A stretch of 10,582 nucleotides of DNA from Planctomicrobium sp. (GTDB lineage: Bacteria > Planctomycetota > Planctomycetia > Planctomycetales > Planctomycetaceae). The stretch's first letter is position 1. Each line of letters begins with the position of its first letter. This document shows, one piece after another, positions 1-5,620 of this stretch. A program made the position numbers and the translations under genes. Under the pieces are notes generated by a model that saw only the letters and a list, made by a program, of their open reading frames with translations, had not been told where the DNA came from and did not search any database. Location of the stretch: positions 1-10,582 of the forward strand of contig JAJDEL010000927.1 in assembly GCA_029259835.1 (NCBI GenBank), given 5' to 3'.

Positions 1-273
1 GTTCGCGGTGAGGCCCCAATTCGGTTGGGGCGAATCCAAAAAACGGAACTACAATCGCTGGGTGCAGAGTTTGTTGCTCGCGCCTTGAGTGAAATCGCCG
101 AAGACGGAAGCTGCCATGAGACGGTCATGGGTTTTGCTGAAAAAGAACTCATCCTTCAAGCACTTCGAAGTTGCCAGGGGACACAAACAAAAACAGCAAC
201 GAAACTCGGAATCAACCGCAATACACTCCACAAGAAAATCGACGACTACGGACTCCAGGACGAAGCTCGATAA
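1..273 (+). CDS. C-terminal end of a Fis-family transcriptional regulator (5' partial)
   Basis: The frame is open from the first base, so the gene almost certainly begins upstream; 90 residues are visible. The last ~45 residues are a Fis-type DNA-binding domain: a helix ending in EKELILQALRSCQG (47-60), the first HTH helix TQTKTATKLG (61-70), and the recognition helix with INRNTLHKKIDDYGL (71-85), close to the consensus of NtrC-type regulators and Fis. The preceding text, VRGEAPIRLG, resembles the linker after a sigma-54 AAA+ domain, so the likely whole protein is a sigma-54-dependent response regulator; that is inference because no AAA+ motif is inside the window. An internal TTG at 25 has a GGTGAGG about 11 bases upstream, so a short stand-alone Fis-like protein is possible but less likely. 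It lies 137 bases upstream of the FetB-like gene on the same strand. Confidence 0.8.
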   Translation, partial: VRGEAPIRLGRIQKTELQSLGAEFVARALSEIAEDGSCHETVMGFAEKELILQALRSCQGTQTKTATKLGINRNTLHKKIDDYGLQDEAR

Positions 274-410
274 GTCGAATCGACCATTTCACCTTCGGTG
301 CATCACCAGAGGGGGGCGTCGTGCTGGCTGCATGTCAGAGTTCACTATCGATGTAATTCGACATCATCCCCGCCGGTTGCTTTTATGTCCTCCTTGATGA
401 TTGAATTTCT

Positions 411-1169
411 ATGATGCTCGCAGCAAATTCTGCTCCCACAATCCCGTTTGAGCGACTGGTCTTTGCCTTTATTCCAGTGATCGCGGTGTTGATGCTGCTA
501 CGTGCGTGGGGGCTGAATTTCTGGACGTCGTCCTATGGCGTGGCACGAATGTTGGTGCAGCTTCTCCTGATTGGATACATGCTCGGGGCAATCTTTGCCG
601 CTGAATCATCGTGGGTGGTTATTGGCGTCTTGATGGTGATGTTGATCGCTGCGAGTTGGATTTCACTTCGTTCCATTCAAGAGAATCGGCGCGAACATTT
701 CCGAGCGGTGCTGGTTGCGATTTTGATGGGAGGTGGCTGCACGTTGATGATCGTGACGCAGTTGGTCCTCAACTTGGAACCATGGTATTTGCCGCGTGTT
801 TTTATCCCGTTAGCTGGAATGATCTTCTCGAACTGTATGAATACAGTCTCTCTTGTCGCAGAACGTTATGCTTCTGAATTAGGACGCAACGAAGAACCGA
901 TTGTGGCCCGGAACACGGCGATCCATGCCGCATTGATTCCGATTACGAACTCTTTGTTTGCTGTTGGACTGGTGTCGATTCCAGGAATGATGACTGGGCA
1001 AGTGCTCGCAGGGATCTCGCCTCTCATTGCAGCACGCTACCAAATCATGGTGATGTGCATGGTCTATGGTTCTTCGGGATTGTCCGCCTCTTTGTACCTG
1101 GTCCTGAATGGCGCCCAGGGAATCGGAACTCCCAGCGATGCAAGTCGAGGCTCTCATGAGGAATCGTAA
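411..1169 (+). CDS. fetB: FetB/UPF0014 family ABC transporter permease
   Basis: This is a 252-residue hydrophobic protein of the UPF0014 family, whose E. coli member FetB (YbbM) works with the ATPase FetA (YbbL) in metal (iron) export. About seven membrane segments can be read (near 14-33, 43-61, 66-86, 99-120, 129-150, 172-192, 210-233). Family signatures are ARMLVQLLLIGY (45-56), PLAGMIFSNCMN (133-144) and the conserved SIPGMMTGQVLAG then SPLIAARYQIMVM (189-215). Length matches the family (about 260). An in-frame TGA at 402-404 forces the start to ATG 411 or the adjacent ATG 414; no good Shine-Dalgarno sequence precedes either. The partner ATPase gene is not on either side inside the window, which is unusual because fetA and fetB are normally adjacent. 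Family assignment is firm; substrate is inferred. Confidence 0.88.
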   Translation: MMLAANSAPTIPFERLVFAFIPVIAVLMLLRAWGLNFWTSSYGVARMLVQLLLIGYMLGAIFAAESSWVVIGVLMVMLIAASWISLRSIQENRREHFRAVLVAILMGGGCTLMIVTQLVLNLEPWYLPRVFIPLAGMIFSNCMNTVSLVAERYASELGRNEEPIVARNTAIHAALIPITNSLFAVGLVSIPGMMTGQVLAGISPLIAARYQIMVMCMVYGSSGLSASLYLVLNGAQGIGTPSDASRGSHEES

Positions 1170-1227
1170 AACTACCACTCAACGACTGCGCTCCTGGCTT
1201 AGGAACAGTCATGGATTAGTTCCCCAA

Positions 1228-1307
1228 TATTAGCCGTTTGGGCGTTAGCCTCGGATCTGATTTCGGTTCGCGCTCCAAAAAACGAGGCGAACGATCAGCG
1301 GCTAATA
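1228..1307. repeat. REP-like palindromic element, copy 1
   Basis: The element is bounded by a perfect 9-bp inverted repeat, TATTAGCCG (1228-1236) and CGGCTAATA (1299-1307). It carries the family core AGCCG..TGGGCG.TAGCCTCGG at 1232-1254. Inside is a second hairpin: GTTCGC then CTC (1266-1271 and 1273-1275, one bulged G) pairs with GAG then GCGAAC (1284-1292) around an A-rich loop. The left end, TTCCCCAATATTAGCCG (1220-1236), also resembles the left end of the copy at 5387-5403. There is no open frame or transposase; it looks like a non-coding REP/MITE-type element. Confidence 0.65.
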
Positions 1308-1411
1308 CAGACGCAATCAATTCGAGAACTTGTTACAAGACAATCACCTAGAACCTGTTTGAAAACTTCTATCGCTACCGCATCGCGGCAAATTTTGTCC
1401 CCTCACCCTAA

Positions 1412-1469
1412 CCTTCTCCCCATACCGAAGTCCCTTCCAAAGTTGAAAACCGATCATGGGGGGAGAAGG
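1412..1469. repeat. Long-loop hairpin of the CCCTAACC-TTCTCCCC type
   Basis: CCTTCTCCCC (1412-1421) is exactly complementary to GGGGAGAAGG (1460-1469), with a 38-base loop. A second segment in the loop, GTCCCTTC (1430-1437), is exactly complementary to GAAGGGAC (1465-1472), so the right arm could pair with either left arm. The preceding CCCTCACCCTAACC resembles a G/C-rich interspersed motif I recall from other bacterial intergenic regions. No U-tract follows, so it is not a standard terminator. Confidence 0.5.
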
Positions 1470-1594
1470 GACATCCTTTCTGCCCAACGAACGATTTGTA
1501 TATCGCACACTGAATTGATTCAACGATCCACACCGCGTTGAGTGGCTCGCCTTAAAACAACTTGTTGTTCCTAGTCGTATTGATTTTCATCTCA

Positions 1595-1638
1595 CCAGGC
1601 TATCGCCCTGCGGCTGATACAGTTCGGATCAATTCGAG
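1595..1638 (-). repeat. REP-like element, copy 2, overlapping the folC stop codon
   Basis: Read on the minus strand, 1595-1619 gives TATCAGCCGCAGGGCG then ATAGCCTGG, matching the family core of copy 1 with a few changes. The similarity to the minus strand of 1283-1326 extends over about 44 bases and includes a shared 11-base block CTCGAATTGAT. The folC stop codon TGA (1629-1631) lies inside this shared block, so the last few folC codons are repeat-derived or have been copied elsewhere. Confidence 0.55.
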
Positions 1639-3077
1639 GATTTCTTTCGGGACAGTTCCTGAGTGAGTTTTGTACCGTACGCCTCATCGTGGGAGGCTCT
1701 CCAAAACTGTTCCATTTCGGCGGCCAGGAAGAACGAACCGGTCGCGCAGATGAAGTCGCTCGGTGATACATCACTGAGAGCCTTCTTTATCGCTTCTTCA
1801 GGAGAGGCTGACAATGAGAAGGGGTGAGTGAGAATTACACTCGCCATTTCTGCCAATTCCTCTGTCGATATTGCTCTTGGATTCTCTTGGTAAGCCGTCA
1901 GCAGAAATTCGTCGAAATGTTTGTCGAGAATACGTAGAAGTTCGGCGCAGTCTTTGTCACGCGACGAAGCGAAGATACAAAGCCGTCGCTTTGTTTTGAT
2001 TGGCTGCAATGTCTGGCATAATGCCTCGATCGAGGCGGGGTTGTGTGCCGCATCAATCACGACGATTGGTTCCTGATTGAAGACTTCAATTCGAAGCGGT
2101 AGTCGAGCCGACCGAAGTCCATTGCGGAGATGTTCTTCCGAAACTTCAAACCCATGTCCCGACAGCAGCCGCACTGCAATGATCGCAAGCGAAGCGTTTT
2201 GCGTTTGGTGCTCGCCCGGCATCGCAAGCTGAACATCACTGAGGCTGAATTCTCCTAGCGAAAAGTTGAGTGACCACGCGGGAAGGACCTGTTGAGCATT
2301 TTCACAAGGAGCAATGGAGGTGACCTGGAACTCTTGACCGAGTTGATAGAGCGGAGCGCCCACGTCATTAGCAACTTCCTGGATGACACATGCAGGCTCC
2401 GAATTTAGGACACCGCTCACAACCGGAATGTCAGTTTTGATGATTCCTGCTTTTTCGCGGGCTATCAAATCTTCTGTGCTCCCCAGCAAGCGAGTGTGAT
2501 CTTTACTGATGCTCGCGATGATTGAAACAAGTGGATTGCAAACATTTGTGGAATCAAGCCGACCACCTAAGCCAACTTCAATGACGGCGATTTGGCATTG
2601 GTTCTTCACGAAATGAAGCCATCCGGCTGCGGTCGAGAGTTCGAAAAACGTCGGTCCTCCGTCAGGTTCATTATCCATCTTCGCTGTGACAACTCGAAGC
2701 TGGTCAACAATGGAAACGACTTCAGCTTTTGAGGCCAATTTCTCGTTAATCGTGAAACGTTCTTCGTAGCGATGTGCGTGAGGAGAGGTAAACAGTCCGA
2801 CCCGATAACCGGCTGTTTCAAGAATTCGGGCGACCATCGTGGCAGTTGACCCTTTTCCCTTGGAGCCAGCGATGTGAACACAGGGGAGTTCGTTCTGAGG
2901 ATTTCCCAGGCGATCTAAAAGAGATTGCATCTTTTGAAGGGAAAATGATTGCAAACCACTGGCAAGATTCGGGCTGCGTTCATAGTTGATTCTCCCAAAG
3001 AGAAACTCCAGTGATTCAAGATAACGCTTCTCGATCTCTTTGCTCGAAAATGAACGGCTTGTAGGAGGTGAACTCAC
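1629..3077 (-). CDS. folC: Bifunctional folylpolyglutamate synthase/dihydrofolate synthase FolC
   Basis: A Mur-ligase-type ATP enzyme that joins glutamate to dihydropteroate and extends folate polyglutamate tails in the cytoplasm. Readable motifs: INYERSPN (30-37), P-loop HIAGSKGKGST (68-78), TSPHAHRYEERF (97-108), IEVGLGGRLDSTN (166-178), KDHTRLLGSTEDLIAREKAGIIK split across 192-214, and DAAHNPAS (342-349) in the C-terminal ligase domain. At 482 residues it is somewhat longer than E. coli FolC (about 420). The P-loop reads GSKGKGS rather than the usual GTNGKGS. The start is GTG at 3077: no ATG lies between the upstream in-frame stop (3135-3137) and residue 50, and no clear Shine-Dalgarno is present. 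It is divergent from the MOSC gene and convergent with fetB. Whether it has both activities cannot be read from the sequence. Confidence 0.93.
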   Translation of the reverse strand: MSSPPTSRSFSSKEIEKRYLESLEFLFGRINYERSPNLASGLQSFSLQKMQSLLDRLGNPQNELPCVHIAGSKGKGSTATMVARILETAGYRVGLFTSPHAHRYEERFTINEKLASKAEVVSIVDQLRVVTAKMDNEPDGGPTFFELSTAAGWLHFVKNQCQIAVIEVGLGGRLDSTNVCNPLVSIIASISKDHTRLLGSTEDLIAREKAGIIKTDIPVVSGVLNSEPACVIQEVANDVGAPLYQLGQEFQVTSIAPCENAQQVLPAWSLNFSLGEFSLSDVQLAMPGEHQTQNASLAIIAVRLLSGHGFEVSEEHLRNGLRSARLPLRIEVFNQEPIVVIDAAHNPASIEALCQTLQPIKTKRRLCIFASSRDKDCAELLRILDKHFDEFLLTAYQENPRAISTEELAEMASVILTHPFSLSASPEEAIKKALSDVSPSDFICATGSFFLAAEMEQFWRASHDEAYGTKLTQELSRKKSSN

Positions 3078-3136
3078 TGAGGTGCTTTGTTTAAAGTTTG
3101 ACGCACTGATGGTTTTGTTGAGAGTCAGTCCGTCTC

Positions 3137-3145
3137 ATTGTAACA
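3137..3145 (-). promoter_or_regulatory. Possible extended -10 for folC
   Basis: On the minus strand these bases read TGTTACAAT, a TG-extended -10 with five of six matches to TATAAT, 60 bases before the folC GTG. The only TTGATA upstream is 21 bases away, too far for a normal -35, so this would have to act as an extended -10 promoter. The call is based on sequence alone. Confidence 0.28.
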
Positions 3146-3215
3146 TGCCTTCACAATATCATTTATCAACTTTGGGGCAACAACAGGCAACCTGAAACTT
3201 CACAGAAAGGTGACC

Positions 3216-3887
3216 GTGACTGCCACCAGAATTGTTTCGATCCAGATTGGTCAAGTTGAAGAGATCTCCGATGATTCAAATGGTCGCGAGCCAGAGATTG
3301 TGTGGCGGAGTGCGATTCGAAAACGCCCGGTAAGTGGGACTGTTTCAGTTTCGAATGAAGGGTTGCAAGGAGACGAACGGGCAGATCGCCGCGTTCATGG
3401 CGGTCTCGACAAAGCCGTTCTGGCGTACTCATTCGATCACCGAGCAGATTGGCAGTCAGAGATAGATATTGATGTAGGACAGCCTGGAGGGTTCGGCGAA
3501 AATTTCACCGTGTCGGGCAATTCCGAAGAAACAGTTTGCATCGGCGATGTCGTCGAAATCGGCAGCGCAGTTCTTCAAGTTTCGCAACCGCGTCAGCCGT
3601 GCTGGAAACTCGCACGCCTCTGGAAAAACCCTCAACTCGTGAAAAAAGTTGCTCGCAACGGCAGGACAGGCTGGTATTACCGCGTTCTCCAGGAGGGTGA
3701 AGTCGAAGCTGGGAATGAGTTCACACTCGTGGATCGACCGCATTCTACCTGGACGATTGCGGCTTCCAATCGAGCATTGTTCCACGGCGATCTTTCTGTG
3801 GTGAACATGCGAGAGTTATCCGAGTTGAAGGAACTGGCAGAAAGTTGGAAGCGTGACCTGCTGCGCCGACTGGCTGCAAAATTTTGA
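3216..3887 (+). CDS. YiiM-like MOSC domain protein
   Basis: A MOSC-domain protein resembling E. coli YiiM, a molybdenum cofactor-dependent protein involved in detoxifying N-hydroxylated bases. Counting from GTG 3210: GLQGDE (51-56) and RVHGGLDKAV (61-70), GGFGENFT (93-100), IGDVVEIGSAVLQVSQPRQPC (111-131, with Cys131 in the position of the likely Mo ligand), GWYYRVLQEGEV (154-165), and a C-terminal helical extension (178-225) typical of the YiiM subgroup. Length (about 223-225) equals YiiM. I prefer the second GTG (3216) because AAAGG at 3206-3210 is spaced 5 bases before it and would abut the first GTG at 3210. It is a stand-alone gene, divergent from folC and convergent with the peroxidase. 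Family is secure; substrate is by analogy. Confidence 0.85.
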   Translation: MTATRIVSIQIGQVEEISDDSNGREPEIVWRSAIRKRPVSGTVSVSNEGLQGDERADRRVHGGLDKAVLAYSFDHRADWQSEIDIDVGQPGGFGENFTVSGNSEETVCIGDVVEIGSAVLQVSQPRQPCWKLARLWKNPQLVKKVARNGRTGWYYRVLQEGEVEAGNEFTLVDRPHSTWTIAASNRALFHGDLSVVNMRELSELKELAESWKRDLLRRLAAKF

Positions 3888-3893
3888 AATGAA

Positions 3894-3925
3894 AAAGGCC
3901 TTGCGGTTTGAATCACAAGGCCTTT
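3894..3925. terminator. Bidirectional intrinsic terminator between convergent genes
   Basis: AAAGGCCTTG (3894-3903) and CAAGGCCTTT (3916-3925) form a perfect 10-bp stem with a 12-base loop. It lies 7 bases past the MOSC stop and 22 bases past the peroxidase stop. On the minus strand the stem runs into TTTTTCATTT, the better terminator; on the plus strand the tail is only CCTTTGAC. Confidence 0.8.
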
Positions 3926-3946
3926 GACAGTTCTTGAAAAGGTTGA

Positions 3947-5224
3947 CTATTTTGGTAACCGTTCCACTTCAACTTCCGGGAATGAACCAGTCAAAGCTTT
4001 CATGAAAGCGACGAGGTCTTTCTTCTCCTGGTCTTTCAGGTCGAGCTTCTTCACCTTGTCACTCAGGTTCTTGTTGGGTGTTCCGCCTTTGTTGTAGTGC
4101 TCGACGACTTCCATCAGAGTTTTTTGAGTGCCATCGTGCATGTACGGGGCTGAATGGATGATGTTTCGAACCGTCGGTGTCTTGAATGAACCCCAGTCTT
4201 TCGGGTCTTTGGTGACTTCGAAACGACCGACATCAGGTTTTTCCGCGTCCATGCCAACTCCGAGGTTGTGGTACTTTTCGTCAGCGAGGTTCGCGCCAAC
4301 GTGACACGCGGCACAGTTGACTTTCTTACCGAAGAAAAGCTCCTGTCCACGAATCGCACTTTCGTTCATGGGGTGCGATTTACTTCCTTTTTTCATCGAG
4401 TTGTACTTCGCTGCAAAGTCCTCATCGTCTTCAAGTAATTCTTTCAGGTCATCTTCATCGATTTTGGAATACTTCGCCATTTCTTCATGGTAATCGTAGG
4501 GAGTCGGACCGGTTACGATGGCACGTTCGAAAGTTGCAATTGCCTTGCCAACGTTATCGATGGTCACGCCTTCTTTTCCAAACACAGCAGTAAACTGGAT
4601 TTTGTAACCAGGGATCTCTTTAAGTGTTGCTACGCAGGCTTCGTGAGTGTTACCCATTTCAATCGGATTCGCGATTGGTCCTACTGCCTGAGCTTCCAGT
4701 GAATCTGCGCGACCATCCCAGAATTGCAGATCCGAGAGAATTCGGTTGTAGCTGATCGGGGAGTTCCGGCCACCTTCTTGTCCGTCGATTCCCACTCCGA
4801 ATTGCGTGTGACGTCCATATCCTTCGTTCGGAGCATGACACGAGGCACAACTGATCGTGGAGTCAGCAGACAAGCGAGGGTCGAAGTAAAGTTGCCGACC
4901 CAATTCAATTTTCGCTTGAGTCATCGGATTTTTATCAATCCCTTTGATTTGCGACACTCCCGGCGCCAATCCCATGGGAAGTTGAGGATTGATGACTCGA
5001 TGAACTTCCGGATCCTTGAGCCATGTTCGGATTTCTTTGCCTTTCAGTGGACCTTTACCTGGAATTCCTGTGAGGAGGTCGCCTTCCCCAAGCATCACAT
5101 CTTTAGGACCAAGCTCCTTGGCCTTCTTCTTGGCATCCTTAACAGTTTCCTGGGCAGGCAAAGCTGAAAACGAGGCGATTGCAAAGAAGCCCAGCATGGC
5201 TGACAGCACTATTTTTTGAGTCAT
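3947..5224 (-). CDS. Di-haem cytochrome c peroxidase, exported
   Basis: A periplasmic peroxidase of the CcpA/MauG superfamily that reduces H2O2 with electrons from a c-type cytochrome. From ATG 5224 it is 425 residues. Residues 1-25 are a signal peptide (basic MTQKIV, hydrophobic core, ALPA before QE). Haem sites are CASCH (126-130) and CAACH (304-308). FWDGRADSLEAQAVGP (168-183), ANPIEM (185-190) and TPTVRNIIHSAPYMHDG (349-365) are characteristic; Met362 fits the axial Met of the electron-transfer haem, favouring peroxidase over MauG. An acidic stretch with DEDDLKELLEDDEDF (256-270) lengthens the segment before the second haem domain. The frame stays open to 5359, but ATG 5224 gives the signal peptide at the N-terminus and has GAGG (5237-5240) 12 bases upstream. 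It is transcribed alone, terminating at 3894-3925. Confidence 0.93.
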   Translation of the reverse strand: MTQKIVLSAMLGFFAIASFSALPAQETVKDAKKKAKELGPKDVMLGEGDLLTGIPGKGPLKGKEIRTWLKDPEVHRVINPQLPMGLAPGVSQIKGIDKNPMTQAKIELGRQLYFDPRLSADSTISCASCHAPNEGYGRHTQFGVGIDGQEGGRNSPISYNRILSDLQFWDGRADSLEAQAVGPIANPIEMGNTHEACVATLKEIPGYKIQFTAVFGKEGVTIDNVGKAIATFERAIVTGPTPYDYHEEMAKYSKIDEDDLKELLEDDEDFAAKYNSMKKGSKSHPMNESAIRGQELFFGKKVNCAACHVGANLADEKYHNLGVGMDAEKPDVGRFEVTKDPKDWGSFKTPTVRNIIHSAPYMHDGTQKTLMEVVEHYNKGGTPNKNLSDKVKKLDLKDQEKKDLVAFMKALTGSFPEVEVERLPK

Positions 5225-5296
5225 TATTTTGTCGTTCCTCGTTCTCTTCGGTGGAAAGTCTTTAGGAGGGAATTTATGGCTTGTCTGAGAGGGATA

Positions 5297-5302
5297 ATTA
5301 TA
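5297..5302 (-). promoter_or_regulatory. Possible -10 of the peroxidase gene
   Basis: The minus strand reads TATAAT here, a perfect -10 hexamer 73 bases before the peroxidase ATG. The bases 17 upstream of it (GTGGAC) do not match a -35 well, so an activator or alternative sigma factor would be needed; a chance match is possible. Confidence 0.3.
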
Positions 5303-5351
5303 TCCACCTCTCCCGATTGGTCCACGCATCGACGGAAAATAGTCTGGTCTC

Positions 5352-5523
5352 TCTCGCAAATGACTAAGGAATTGCCCCGAATGAGATTCCCGATATCAGC
5401 CGTTTGGGCGAGCGCCCAATGGTATCTACTTTAGAACTTCTCGCCATGAGCCGAACGCGCTAGCGTCGGGCAATTTGCGAGAAAACGTGACTCGCGCAAG
5501 ACCCGAGGCTAGCGCCAACGGCT
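5352..5523. repeat. Cluster of REP-like elements, copies 3-5, with interleaved inverted repeats
   Basis: Three copies of the family core lie here: AGCCGTTTGGGCG at 5398-5410 (+), AGCCGAACGCGCTAGCG at 5449-5465 followed by TCGGG (+), and its reverse at 5502-5523 (-), which reads AGCCGTTGGCGCTAGCC then TCGGG on the minus strand. Local palindromes include TTGGGCG/CGCCCAA (5404-5410 and 5413-5419) and CGCTAGCG (5458-5465). A 9-bp outer pair, TCTCGCAAA (5352-5360) with TTTGCGAGA (5474-5482), interleaves with the AGCCGT/ACGGCT pair (5398-5403 and 5518-5523). The cluster separates the icd terminator from the peroxidase promoter region; no gene is evident in the rest of 5225-5563. Confidence 0.65.
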
Positions 5524-5563
5524 CAAAAGTAGGCCTGTGGTTGACAAAGTAGACGGCACAAAA

Positions 5564-5598
5564 AAGCCGGAGCCCGAAAATAAAACGGGCTCCGGCTT
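5564..5598 (-). terminator. Strong intrinsic terminator of icd
   Basis: AAGCCGGAGCCCG (5564-5576) pairs perfectly with CGGGCTCCGGCTT (5586-5598) over 13 bp with a 9-base A/T loop. On the minus strand the stem leads into a run of T residues (complement of the A-tract at 5559-5565). It starts 22 bases after the icd stop codon. Confidence 0.93.
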
Positions 5599-5620
5599 GA
5601 AGAGATTTTTAGGAAGAGGG

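Larger units (their letters stand above)
1170..1628. other. Repeat-rich spacer between convergent fetB and folC
   Basis: I see no credible gene in these 459 bases. They hold two copies of a GC-rich repeat (1228-1307 and 1595-1638), a hairpin-forming CCTTCTCCCC/GGGGAGAAGG pair (1412-1421 and 1460-1469), and a weak AT-rich stem, AACAA/TTGTT (1556-1560 and 1565-1569), followed on the minus strand by TTTTAAG. That last stem could be a poor folC terminator. The 60-codon open frame at 1359-1541 has no ribosome site and runs through the hairpin repeat. Confidence 0.7.

Noticed and set aside
879..1178. Minus-strand frame opposite fetB
   Set aside because: The His/Arg-rich translation is typical of an antisense shadow; the plus strand encodes all UPF0014 motifs.
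1359..1541. 60-codon plus-strand frame in the fetB-folC spacer
   Set aside because: No ribosome site, no recognisable protein, and it passes through the hairpin repeat at 1412-1469.
4724..5167. 147-codon plus-strand frame opposite the peroxidase
   Set aside because: It is antisense to a certain di-haem peroxidase gene with intact motifs, and its own translation is low-complexity and unrecognisable.
3947..5224. MauG-type enzyme as an alternative for the peroxidase
   Set aside because: The APYMHDG motif supplies the axial Met of a cytochrome c peroxidase, and no methylamine dehydrogenase genes are present.
5225..5359. 45-residue upstream extension of the peroxidase frame
   Set aside because: It would bury the clear signal peptide behind a basic, proline-rich leader; ATG 5224 has a GAGG site upstream and puts the signal peptide at the N-terminus.
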